Assembly: GCA_963575745.1 (NCBI GenBank)
Contig: CAUYUJ010009824.1
Location: 27,501-77,500, forward strand
Direction: 5' to 3'
Length of the DNA: 50,000 bases
DNA from: Prorocentrum cordatum
Lineage: Eukaryota; Sar; Dinophyceae; Prorocentrales; Prorocentraceae
A program made the position numbers and the translations under genes. Position 1 is the first letter of the stretch; every line of letters begins with the position of its first letter. Of the stretch, positions 38,671-49,195 are shown piece by piece. The notes under the pieces are model-generated. The model saw only the letters and a list, made by a program, of their open reading frames with translations. It made no database searches and had not been told where the DNA came from.

Positions 38671-41240
38671 GATCGAAGACGCCTACGCGAATCACCGCCG
38701 CCCTCTGCCTTTCGGAATCGCCCATGTGGCGGAACGTTGTGGCCAGAGCTCTGCCAAGCTATCGGACCATGTGCTCCCCCAGCCGTTGTGAAAACCCTTC
38801 GGGGAACACGCGGGGGAGAAATAATGAGCGGAGGAGAGGGAGGACACATAGGGAGGAGGAGGAGGAGGAGGAGGCGGAGGAGGAGGAGGAGGAGGAGGAA
38901 GAAGAAGAAGACGACGACGAGGAGGCGGAGGAGACTGATGATAACGATGAGGAGAAGGAGGAGGAAGAGGAGGAGGAGGCCTCTTGGAGCTTCTTGTGGG
39001 CCTCTCGGAGGCCTCTTGGAGGCTTTCTTGGACCTCTTGGGGGCCGTTTTGGGTTTCGTGGGGGCCTCGTTGGTCGGCTCAGGGTGTTCTGGCCCGTCTG
39101 ACGCCGTCGGAAGCCATCTTGGGGGCCTCTCTGAACCGACTTGGTTCCCTCTTTTGGCGCCTCAGGGCCGTCTTGCAGGCCATCATGGGCGTCTTGGAGG
39201 CCATCATGGGCGTCTTGAGGCCCTCTTGTGGCCGTCTTGGAGGCTTCTTGAGCCGTCGTGGGGTCATCTTGGAGGCCTTCGGGGCCATCTTGGGGCGATT
39301 TTGGGGCCCTCTTGGGCCGTCTTGGGCCAGCGGAAGGCTGAAAAGAAGCAACGTGCAACATTCTTCCAAAAACCGAAGGATGATCAATGACTTTGGCCTC
39401 TTCGGGCCCTCCTGGAGGACCTCTTGGAAGCCTCGTGAGCCGTCTTGGGCCGTCTTGAATGCTTCTTGGGCGGACTTGCAGGCATCTTGCATCTTCTTGA
39501 GCCGTCTAGGAGGCAATTTTGGAGCATCTTGCGGGCCCTTGAGGCCATCTTTGCCGTTTTGGAGGCCATCCTGGGCCATCTTGGACCCAGCTGCAGCGGA
39601 ACATCCTTGCCAGCCGGCTCCGTGCAAGCGTTCCGAGTGGCTGGCGCGCTGCGCCGAAGCCCCAGGGGAAGTGAAACAACCAAAAACCATCAGACGTACA
39701 GCTCGCCAGGCACCCGTGCTCGGAAACTTGAGCATCTACATTGCCAGTGGTGGGCCGCTTTTCAATCCCAGGACTTTTTGAGGGTCGGGGACGATCCCAG
39801 GGTGGTGTGGTGTATACTTGTGCTATCCGTTTCCCAGAGAAACAACGGAAAATGTATACATCAGGATCCCGTATACACCAGGATTCGTTTTCGGGTGCAA
39901 ATTTCAGTGCAGGGCCAGAAAAAGCGTTGGTATGTAGAGTTCGGTACCCTACCAGTGATTAATCAACAGGGGACGGCGGATCGAAGTCGTCTACGGCGAA
40001 TTACCGCCGCCCCCTGCCCTTTTGGATATGCCTATGTGGCCTAACGTTGTGGCCAGAGCTCTGCCAAGCTATCGGACCATGTGTCCCCCCAGGGGTTGTG
40101 GAAGCCCTTCGGGGAACACGTGGGAGAGGAGGAGGAGGATAAGGAGAGGAAGGACAAAGGAAGATGAGGAGAAGGATGAGGAGACCTCGTGGGAGCTTCT
40201 TGGGTCATTCTCGGGGCCTCCTGGGAGCTTCCTGGGTGCCTCTCGGAGGCCTCTTGGGGGCCTCCCTTGGCCTATTGGAGGCCTTTGGGTGCTTCTTTGG
40301 GGCCTCTGTGGCCGTCATGCGGGGTGCTTGGCCCGTCTGACGCCGTCGGAAGCCGTCTTGGGGGCCTTCTCTGGGCCCTCTGGGGGCGCTGCAGGGCTGT
40401 CTTGAAGACCATCTTGGGCGTCTTGGAGGCCTCTTGGACCGTCTTAGGGCCCGTTGGGGGCCGTCGTGGGAGCCTATTGAGCCGTCCGGGGGCAGTCTTG
40501 GAGGCCTCTTGGGCGATCGTGGGGGCAGTCTTGGGAGCCTCTTGGGCCGTCCTGGGCCGTCGGAAGGCCGAACAAAACCAATAGGCACACTCCTTCAAAC
40601 ACCCGAGGGAAATCAGTGAGTTTGGGCTCTACGGGCTCTCCCGAACGACCTCTTGGAGGCCGCTTGGTCCATCCAGGAGGCCTCTTGGGGGCCGCTTGGG
40701 CCAACTTTGGCCGTCTTGGAGGCTTCTTGGGCCAACTTGGAGGCATTTGGGATCCTCTTGGGCCGTCCTAGAGGCCATCTTTGACCATCTTTGGCGAACT
40801 CGATGCCATCTTGGCCGTCTTGGATGCCATCTTGTAGCCATCTGGAGCAGGAAAAACCCTGGCAACCACCTCTCGAGCAGCTTTCCGGGTGGCCGGCGCG
40901 CTTGGGCGAAGCCCCAGGGGAGTTCTTAAAGATAATGAAAAACCATCAGACGTCCAGCACGCCAGGCACCACTATGATAAACCAACAGGGGCGGTGGATC
41001 GAATGGACGTCGGCCCATCCCGCCACCGTGCTTGGGTTTTGGGTATGAGGCCTCTTGGATGTTCGTTAGGATCTCGTGGGGAGGACTCTCGGGGTCCTCT
41101 CCGCAGGCAGTTTCGGAGACTCTTTGGAGCCTCTGGGGGCCTGTTTTGGGTCTCTTGGGTGCCTCATGGGGCCGCTTGGGGGCCTTTTGGGGGCCTCGTG
41201 GGGCCTCTTGGGCGTCTGTTGGGACCTCCTGGGGGCCTCT
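38671..41240 (+). repeat. Composite tandem repeat built on a CTTGGAGGCC motif (2+ units)
   Basis: Units start at 38671, 39979 and 40998 with GATCGAA(G). The first two share, in order: a head (GTTGTGGCCAGAGCTCTGCC then AAGCTATCGGACCATGTG); a GGA tract; a degenerate CTTGG(A/G)GGCC array; a spacer (GGGCCGTC..CGGAAGGC.GAA); a second CTTGG array; and a tail (GCGAAGCCCCAGGGGA and AAAAACCATCAGACGT). Unit lengths are about 1308 and 1019 bp. The third unit keeps only a trace of the head before its array. Confidence 0.8.
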
Positions 41241-41498
41241 TGGGGCGGAAGGCTCGGATTTTCAGTTGGTGTTCCCCATCTAGGGCCCAAGAGCTGGTAC
41301 CACAACAAAACCTAGGGTCCAGGACCCGTTTCCCTTAGGACCCGTTTCCTACATGGCCAGACGACCCGATGCGGCCCGACGCTTGAATGGCGCTGCAGTG
41401 CATCCCGGCGCAGGCGATCCGACCCGATTCCTCCACCGCACCGTGCCGATGCGGCCCGACCCGACGCGCGTATCGATCCGACCACGCTTTGCGTTCCG

Positions 41499-41633
41499 AT
41501 GTTGACCGCTCTGGCCCACCGCGAAGCCCAGGCGCTCTTCACGGACTGCTCGCAGGAGGAGCGCGCCCGGTGGTTCTCTCCGGCCACCGCTGCTCGTTTG
41601 ACCGGGCCTGCTCTCTCCCTGCTTTCCCTCTGA
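41499..41633 (+). CDS. Candidate exon before the TATG tract, unknown
   Basis: Frame reads MLTALAHREAQALFTDCSQE then ERARWFSPATAARLTGPALS and ends TGA, followed at once by GTATCC, a possible donor, and pyrimidine-rich DNA. The frame is also open upstream of the Met (RIDPTTLCVP). The composition is protein-like. A matching acceptor would be TTGGCCTTCTCCCAG at 42684, beyond the TATG array, with frame VPRFAMGAPGFLGALSSGPS. Product not recognised. Confidence 0.35.
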   Translation: MLTALAHREAQALFTDCSQEERARWFSPATAARLTGPALSLLSL

Positions 41634-41679
41634 GTATCCCTCCTTCCTTCCCTTTCTCCTTCCCTCCCTCCCTATGTAT

Positions 41680-42655
41680 GCTTAGGTATATGTGTTGATG
41701 ACATGTGTATGTATGTATGCATGCATGCATGCATGTATGTATGTATGTATGCATGCATGTCTGTATGTATGCGTATATGTATGTATGCATGCATGCATGC
41801 ATGCATGTATGTATGTATGCATGTATGTGTGCATGTATTTATGTATGTATGTCTGTCTGTCTGTCTGCCTGTCTGCCTGTATGTATGTATGTATGTATGT
41901 TTTCATGCGTGTATGCATACATGCAATACTGCAAGCATGCATGTACGTATGTAGGGAGGTGTGTATACATGTATGCAGGTATGTATACATGCATACCTCT
42001 ACGTATGTATATATGAATGTGTGTACGTATGTACGTATGTATGTGTGTGCATGTATGTATGTACGTATGCATTTGCATATGTATGAATGCGTGCATGTAC
42101 GTATGTTTGGGTTATGTATGTGTGGTTGTATGTATGTACATGTATGCGTGTATGTATATGGGTATGTATGTATGTATGTCTGCGTGGATGCACGTATGTG
42201 TGCATGTGCATGTGTGTTTGCATGACTGCATATGTACATGTATGTATACATGTATGCATGCATGTATGTATACGTGTGTATGTGTGTTTGTCTGTCTGTC
42301 AGTATTTATATATGTATGTATGCATACATGCATGTCTTAATGCATGCATGTATGTATACATTTACCTGTGTGTACAGGCATGCATGTTTATGTATGTATG
42401 CATGTATGTAAATCTGTATGTATGTATATATGTACGTATGTGTTTATATATAAGCATGTATGTATATATGTATGTATGCATGCATGCATGTATACATGCA
42501 TGTACGTATGTATGCATGCATGTATGTATGTATGTGCGTATGTATGTATGGCTGGATGTATATATGCATATCTGCATACCTATATATGGACATACTTATA
42601 TGTACATATACATGTATACGTATACACAGGTATACATACATACATGACATATATC
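41680..42655. repeat. (TATG)n / (ATGC)n tetranucleotide tract, about 1 kb
   Basis: TGTA, TGCA, CATG and ATGT tetramers with scattered TCTG runs. Met/Cys/Tyr/Val frames arise from the repeat. Confidence 0.95.
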
Positions 42656-42749
42656 CAGGTACAGGGCCCTTGGCCTTCTCCCAGGTGCCTCGGTTCGCCA
42701 TGGGGGCTCCGGGTTTCCTGGGTGCCCTCTCCAGCGGCCCCAGCCTTAA

Positions 42750-43810
42750 TTGGCGTCACAGAGACACCAGAAGGCTTCGAGATGTCCCGCGGGGCTTTCT
42801 GGCAGTCCGATATAGCTTCAAGACGGCCAAAGAGAACTCGACGAGCGCTCCCCAGAGGGCCCCAAGAGGCAAAAACAGTGTGAAGTTTCCCTAGTTCTGT
42901 TGTTCGAAGTTTCATTCGCCTAAGAGCGCCCAAAGACAGTCCAAAGGGAGCGCAGGAACGCGACGCAATAACTCCAGCCTTCCGTCTTAAGATGCCCCCA
43001 TGCAGCCCAAGAGGACTCGATGAGCGCTTCCCAGATGGCTGCAAGAAGCGAGCGCCTGTCACTTCCCTTCCCGCTTTTTATGTGATTTCGAAGGTCTTGA
43101 CTTTCGAGTCTCCGTCGCTCTAAGACGTCTCAAGAGGCCCCCAAGACAGCCCCGAGACGGTCCAAGCGGCCCCAAAGAGGGTCTCAAGACGGTCCAAGAG
43201 AACCCCTAGACTGCCCTAGACGCGCCCAAGACACCCCAAGAGAGCTCCGATATGGCCCCAAGAGGGCCCCAACTTTAACACAATCTAGCACAAACCGCTT
43301 CCTTGTCAAGAACTGCGTTGTGTTAAATTTGTGTTGAATTTTGGGGGCTCTGGAACCGCTCTGGGAGCTCTCTTTGCGCGGGGGGGGGGCGCTCCAGCGG
43401 CCCTAGAGGGAATACTTAGATTCTTCCGTTCAAGGATGTCCCCAGACGGCCCTACCTAGAGGACTCGATGAGCGCTCCCCAGATGGCCACAAGAGGCAAA
43501 CAGCAATGATTTGTCTTTGGTTTTAATGTCTTTATCGAGCTCCACGACGTCTCAAGAGGCCCCCAAGACCGCCCGGAGACGGCTCACTAGGCCCCGAAGA
43601 GTGTCCCAAGACGGCGCAAGTGAACCATCAGACGCCCCTGGACGCGCCCAAGACAACCCAAGAGAGTTTCAAGACGGCCCCGAGAGGGCCCCAAATTTAA
43701 TACAAAATCCGCACAAACAGCTTCCTTGTCAAGGACGGCGTTGTGTTAAAGTTGTTAAAATTGTTAGGGCTCGGGGGCGCTCTGGGAGCTCCCGTGGCGC
43801 GCGCCCCTTT
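42750..43810 (-). repeat. About 425-bp repeat of the CTTGGAGGCC class, 2.5 units
   Basis: GAGGACTCGATGAGCGCT.CC followed by CAGATGGC recurs at about 43012 and 43459, with a related phrase at 42835. CCGCTTCCTTGTCAAGAACT and GTGTTAAA recur at 43294 and 43715. Between them lie CCAAGACGGCC-type repeats in the orientation opposite to 38671-41240. Confidence 0.7.
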
Positions 43811-44508
43811 GGGCCTTCCCAGGGTGTCCTCTACAGCTCTTTTGGGGGCCTGTGGGGGTTTCAGGACAGCCCCGTGAGGCCTCTGGAGGCCTTCGAGGCC
43901 CCACAGATCTCCAGAGTCCGGAGGCTCTGGAAAAGCAAAACACGCCCCAAACACGTCCACAGACCACCACAGACCACCACCACCACCACCACCACCACGA
44001 CCACTACGACGACTGTGACAACGATCATCGCGACGGCTGCGGCGGCTGCGGCGGCGGCGCCCGCGGGGGCGGCGGCGGCGGCGCCGGTCTGGCAGCCCGG
44101 AGCCTCTGGGGCCCTCCTCGGCCACCGTGGCAGGCACGGCACTTGCGCAGTCTTTGGGAAATTGTAGGAGACTTCCGACGCGTCGCCCGTCGATCATCGC
44201 ACGCCTCCGCGGCCGCCCACTGAAGCCTAGGCTGCCCCCCGGAAGGCCCAGCACCTCCACGCGCCAAGGGCGGCCCTGGCCTGGGGAACCTCTCCTTGGG
44301 TACCTAGGGTTTCGTGGATCAGCGGAAGGTTCATCATTGACAGCGACTGCGCAGTCGTCTAGAACCTAAGCGCGCGCGTAGCGCGCGCGTGGTTCATATA
44401 TGTATGTATATATATATATATACACAAAATATCCCTTTTTCTCTGCCTCCCCTCTCTCTCTTTTGTGGGTTCATTGTTTGTCATGTGTTGTTTCACTCGC
44501 TGCCTCTG

Positions 44509-44555
<47 letters not shown>

Positions 44556-44703
44556 TCCCTGGTACTATGGTACATTTCTCTCCCTCCCTCTGTTCTTCAC
44601 CCTCCCTCCCTCCCTGTTCGGGCTCTCCGGGCCCGGCGATCGAGCTACCCACAATTTCCAGGCAAGTAGGCGGACACACATCGCACAGCAATCCAACATT
44701 CTT
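43811..44703. other. ACC, GCGC, TA and CT simple repeats, no gene
   Basis: CCACCACCA at 43965-43998; the palindrome AGCGCGCGCGTAGCGCGCGCG at 44368-44390 in two GCGC blocks; (TA)n at 44398-44422; (CT)n at 44505-44555. A GGCGGCGGC run at 44038-44085 gives poly-Gly/Ala frames. Confidence 0.6.
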
Positions 44704-44869
44704 AGCTAGTTTTAAGTCGGGCGTGTTCCTCTACAGGAGGAACATTCAAAATAGTAAAAAACATATATGGTGACGATTTTCTAGCATTCTTGGAGTATGG
44801 TTTGACAATCTTTTTATTTTCCTTCCAAAATCGGCCTGTAGGGGGACATGCCCGACCTAAGGCTAGTTT
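44704..44869 (+). mobile_element. MITE family C, copy 2 (148 bp, 8/9-bp TSD)
   Basis: Element at 44713-44860. Left TAAGTCGGGCGTGTTCCTCT-ACAGG; right on the minus strand TTAGGTCGGGCATGTCCCCC-TACAGG. AGCTAGTTT (44704-44712) and GGCTAGTTT (44861-44869) differ at one base. Confidence 0.85.
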
Positions 44870-45260
44870 CCTCACAATCGGATCACCACGCTCTGAGACT
44901 CCCTCGAACCACTTTGATGCAAGCTGGAGCGCCAAGCAAAGAACAGCAAAGAGGACAGCTGAGACGAGTATGTGTGCAGCAGACCCACGGCATCACGCCA
45001 CATCACATCACATCACTTGACATCTCACGCCGCCGCATACCACACGTCACACGACACCGCACCATGCCACCACCCCAGAGCATATGAACAACAACCATGA
45101 CCAGCAACAGAGTTCAGCGGAGCGACGCAGTGCAGAGCATCGCAGGTTAACGACAGAGAGGCAACGCAAGAGTGACACAACGGATCAAAGCGCAAGAGTG
45201 CGCTAGTTTTGATATGTTCCAAGGATTGGGTGGGGTGGACCGAGGGCAGCAGCCACAATG
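44870..45260. other. Spacer with short CACAT repeats
   Basis: CATCACATCACATCAC at 45000-45018 and ACGCCGC-rich phrases. No gene seen. Confidence 0.35.
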
Positions 45261-45261
45261 A

Positions 45262-45402
45262 TATTTCGGAGGCCCGCGCCGATGTCCTGGGTCGGCGCTG
45301 AACCTTTACTCTTGGCGCGTGAATCGCGCCAGGGGCAGCGCTGGAGGCGCCGCTAGGGGGTCCAGCGCCGATCCGAGAGCTCCGCGTACCTCCGAAAGTT
45401 TA
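45262..45402 (-). mobile_element. MITE family D, inverted copy
   Basis: Minus strand reads AACTTTCGGAGGTACGCGGA, GATCGGCGCTGGACCCCCTA and GCGGCGCCTCCAGCGCTGCC, matching the copy at 14516-14658. TA adjoins the end at 45401-45402. Confidence 0.65.
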
Positions 45403-45807
45403 CGGGCATGCAGTTTCTGATTCTTCGATTTCGGCCCCGGTCCCCGCTCCGATGACAAGACAACGACGAGCGGAGGCGATGGCGACTTGCAAGTGTTTGT
45501 TTGTGCAGTTGATTGTTCTTCTACAGTCAACGCGCCTAGTAAGGACGCGCGCCTTCATCTAGGATACCCTTGCGTCCTTGCCTCTGTGGCCCGTCCTTTG
45601 CCGTTTTCACTGGTCGCCGTCGCTCAAAAAATCCCAACTGCAGCCTCCAAGGGTCTTGCGTCCTTACCACGCGTTCTTAATATACGTTTTGACTGTAGTG
45701 GAAGGTTGGCGTCAGCGTCAGCGGGCGTAAGAGATTGGACGGTGGGTGTGCGGGGCAGCGGGCGAGACTCCGGTCGAGGCGGCGTCACGATCACGCCGCC
45801 CGCCCAG

Positions 45808-46807
45808 GATCTGAAGGCCGCCTTCGCCGTCTTCTGCCCCGAGGGTAAGGACTCAATGTCCAAGGACAGCTTCACGAAGGCCTCTTCCGCGTCCTGCGCC
45901 TCTTCTCCTGCTCGCTCTTGCTTCCCTCTCCCTCGTCCTCCTCGCTTCCCCAAGGCTCGTCCTCGTCCTGCTCAACTTTCTCTTCCCTCCACCTCCCTCC
46001 GTTCCTCCCCCTCCCCCCTATCCCCACCCCCTCCCCCTATCCCCACCCCCCTCCCCCTCCCTCTCACCCTTTCTGTTGCCAGTCTCCATCGCGCCATTGA
46101 CACCAGCACCAACATCGGCGGTGCGCCTCCACCGAGGGAAGAAGATGCCGATCTCGGGGATGGTGGTACTGTTCTGGCCTCCAAGGTGACCGAGATATTA
46201 GCACCAACACCGAACACATTACCAAGTCATCTTCCCCCTGTAGTTCAAGACCCGCGTAGCTGAGCCAATTGTAAGGCGGACTTCTACCACGCAACCGGTA
46301 GAGCGGTACTTGAAAAAGTGTTGTCTTGATCCCCTCTCGCACACAACAGTACAGTGTCTTGCTGTGGGTGCCCATCTCCAGGCCTCCACGCCTGGCCCCA
46401 CCCCCCCCCCCTGCCGTTGGGGACCGGCTGGCCGGGCAGGTTTGGGCTGCCCGCCCCGGCAGGGCCCTGCGCCGCCCCCCGTGCCCCTTGGTCGGCCGAC
46501 TCGGCAGGCAGAGGGAGCGCCAACGCGAAACATCCACCTCGGAAGCATACATCTTGGGAGATGCTTAAGAAAACCTAAGTTTTCGTCCAGAGTCTCGATG
46601 ATTCTTAATTCTTCAATGTAAATCCGAAGATTTTGATAGAAGTTCTGGGTTTTATTCAATTTCTGAGACTATGAATTTCTTAACCAATGATTTCTTAAGC
46701 ATTTCGCAGGGTGTATCTTATACGACCTTGAAGATCGATTGGGTATCGTTGGTGACGCTGTGTTTGAGAAGGGTGCGCATGCGGATGACCACATGGAGCT
46801 CAAGAAG
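45808..46807 (+). CDS. Candidate multi-exon gene with degenerate EF-hand-like segment
   Basis: Three exon candidates sit between pyrimidine-rich stretches. (1) From 45808 after CCGCCCAG: DLKAAFAVFCPEGKDSMSKD then SFTKA, the helix-loop-helix layout of a calmodulin-type EF-hand. The loop starts with Cys rather than Asp and lacks most calcium ligands. (2) 46083-46185, after CCCTTTCTGTTGCCAG and before AAG|GTGACC: LHRAIDTSTNIGGAPPPREE then DADLGDGGTVLASK. (3) 46710-46807, after CATTTCGCAG and before AAG|GTGAGG: CILYDLEDRLGIVGDAVFEK then GAHADDHMELKK, although a second frame is open there too. Exons 2 and 3 do not join in phase, so an exon is missing or one assignment is wrong. Function not assigned. 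Confidence 0.35.
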
Positions 46808-47149
46808 GTGAGGTGATCCCACGGCTTCGTCTCCTTGTCCCCCCCCCTCTCCCTCCCTCCCTCCCCCCTTCTCCTCTTCCTCTGTGCCGCGCGCGGAGGC
46901 AGCATCAGGACTCGGGCAGCCTTCCGCCCCACTTCAATTTCATTTCAAAACGAAAGCACGTAGACACAAGTGATCGTCGATTCACAAGAAAATACGGGAG
47001 AATACGGGATGTGGGGGGGAAGACAGAAACCCAGAAGATATGGGGACATATGGGGAATCCTATTCTTTGTGTCTGTTCATTTGTGTGTCCCAGGGCCCCT
47101 TCACACCTGAGCCCTCCCCTGGGCCCCCTTCGTTGTGCCCCGACGGCCA
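46808..47149. other. Pyrimidine-rich intron-like DNA, then spacer
   Basis: CCCCCCTCTCCCTCCCTCC at 46840-46880, then mixed sequence. No supported exon. Confidence 0.35.
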
Positions 47150-47640
47150 GGCAGGTCGGGTCACCAGATCGGCGAGTCGAGGGTGGCAAGTCGCCCTTTC
47201 TGCTCTGCGCTGGACGCAGGCGACCACGGCTGAGTGGGCACTGCGCACCAAAGGCCGAGCGTGTGCGGATACGCAGGGGGCGGTCAGCGCGTACGTCTAG
47301 GTCACCACTTGGATCGCGAAGATGATCGCGCTTCGCTCGTTGCCTTCTCGAGGGGGCGCCGCGAGATTCCGGTGATCGTCGCGCAGCGCTGGGCGCGATA
47401 CGCGAAATGAGGTGACCTAGTTGCTAGATCGGCGAGTCGAGGATGGTAGCGCACCCTCTCTGCCTTGCTATGCACGCGGGCGACTTTTTGCTGAGCACGG
47501 CACCGGCTGCGTGGACTCGAAGCAAACCATGTTGCGCGTGCGAAGATGCGCAGTAGGCGGTCGACAGGTACATCAGGGTCCAACCCCTGGATCGCGAAGG
47601 TGATCGCGCTTTGCTCGTCGCGGCCAAGGCTGGAGAACTG
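47150..47640 (+). repeat. Direct repeat pair with 260-bp period
   Basis: AGATCGGCGAGTCGAGG.TGG at 47166 and 47426, followed in both copies by TCTGC, GACG/GCG..GGCGAC, GCG.GCGTGTGC/GCGTGCG and TGGATCGCGAAG.TGATCGCG (47311 and 47588). Similarity about 65-70% by eye. Confidence 0.65.
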
Positions 47641-48121
47641 CCCTAGGGCGGATGCGCTAGGGCGCGAATCTATCCTCTCGTCACGCATCGCGGGACGCGA
47701 TACGCAAGTCAAGATGATCTGGATACATGGGACTGGACATACACACACACACGTGCATGTCAGGCCTCATGCCTCATATGGATGTTTGCGGTAATGATGG
47801 CGCTGGCCTTCGAGCATTGGGCGGGCTCTCAAGAAGGAGTGGGGTGCTTCTGGAGCTTGAAGGGGGCGAGCTCGTGGGAAGAAAGATGCACAGATCCTCG
47901 TCTTTTCTGCTCACCATCCCGTTCTCTCCATCCCCCTGCCCGCACCCCTCTCGTGTTCCTGCTGCTGCACCTGCTGCTGCTCCTCCTCTCCCCTCTCCTC
48001 CTCCCCCATCCCTTTTCCTTATCGCTATTTCCTCTCTGTCGCTCCCCTATGCGTGCCGGTAGGGCGGGTCGGGCGGTTCGTTTGAGGTTTCCCAGCCGTT
48101 TATGATCCTGAACATTGAGCT
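47641..48121. other. Spacer with pyrimidine tract, weak coding signal
   Basis: 47790-47890 has a protein-like frame (GAGLRALGGLSRRSGVLLEL) followed by pyrimidine-rich DNA (47905-48050). No firm splice site at its start. Confidence 0.25.
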
Positions 48122-48350
48122 TTGCAGCAGTTTCAAGGATGGAGGACGGGTCGTTTTCACTATGTGGCTCTCGCCCTAGCGCCGGCTGCGCACATTAATC
48201 TTAACCGCTTGCAGCAATGTTGAGGATGGAGGCCGGCTGGTTTTCCAATTGTGGCTCTCGCTTTGGCGCTACGTTCTCTCGCTTCACACGATTGCAGCAG
48301 TTTCACGGATGGAGGGCGGTTCCTTATCAACATGTGGCTGTCGTCTCAGG
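48122..48350 (+). repeat. 83-87-bp tandem repeat, three units
   Basis: TTGCAGCA(G)TTTCA.GGATGGAGG.CGG begins units at 48122, 48209 and 48292. Each continues with TGTGGCTCTCGC or a close variant. Confidence 0.8.
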
Positions 48351-48484
48351 AATTGTGTTGTGGCACGGCTTAGGATTGTCAGCACGCAAAAGGCACGTTG
48401 ATTCGCCCCAGAATGGTCTTCTGGCGCGATTTCGGATTGTCGGGCCGCAGCAGTCACGTCGGTTCGCGGCTTCGAATCATTGAT

Positions 48485-49195
48485 TGGCATTGCTTGGCGT
48501 TGCTTGGCATTTCTTGGCACTGTGTGACATTGCTTGGCACTGCTTCGCATTGCTCGGCATTGCTTGGCATTGCCTTGTACTGCCGAGTTCTGCTTAGCAT
48601 TGCTTGGTATTACCTGGAGTTGCTCGGCAGTGATGTGCATTCCCTTGCAATTCTTTGCATTGGTTGTCTTTGCTTGGTACTGCTTGGCATTGCTTGGCGT
48701 TGCTTGGCGTTGCTTGTCGTTGCTTGGCATTGATTGGCATTGCGTGGCCTTATCTGGCATTTCTTGGCATGGCGTTGCATTGCTAGGCGTTTCCTTGCAT
48801 TGCTTGGCGGTGCCTGGCAATGCATGGCGTTGCTGGGCATTGCTTGGCATTGGTTTTGCATTGCTTGGAACTGTTTCCATTGTTTGGCATTCGTTTGAGT
48901 TGCTTTGCATGGCTTTGTATTGCTTGGCATTGCAAGGTATTGCTTGACATTGCCTTGCATTGCCTTGCATTACTCGGCTTTGCTTGAAAGTGCTTGGCAG
49001 TGCTTGGCGTTTCTTGGCTTTGCGTTGCTTGGCATTGCTTGGATCGTTGCTTGGTATTGCTTGGCATGTGCTTTGCATTGCTTTACATTGCCTTGCGTTG
49101 ATTCGAATTGTTTGGAATCGTTGCTTGGCATTGTTTTGCATTGCATTGACTTGTTTTACCCTGCTTGGCGCTGCTTGGCATTGCACGGGCAATCC
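48485..49195 (+). repeat. (GCATTGCTTG)n decamer array, about 0.7 kb
   Basis: GCATTGCTTG and variants (GCGTTGCTTG, GCACTGCTTG, GTATTGCTTG) repeat with insertions of 1-5 bp throughout, grading into GGCAACCC at the 3' end. Frames of Leu/Ala/Cys/Trp composition and of Gln/Asn/Lys/Ala composition on the other strand are by-products. Confidence 0.93.

Noticed and set aside
41692-42647. Cys/Met/Tyr-rich frames resembling small secreted proteins
   Set aside because: Tetranucleotide repeat artefact.
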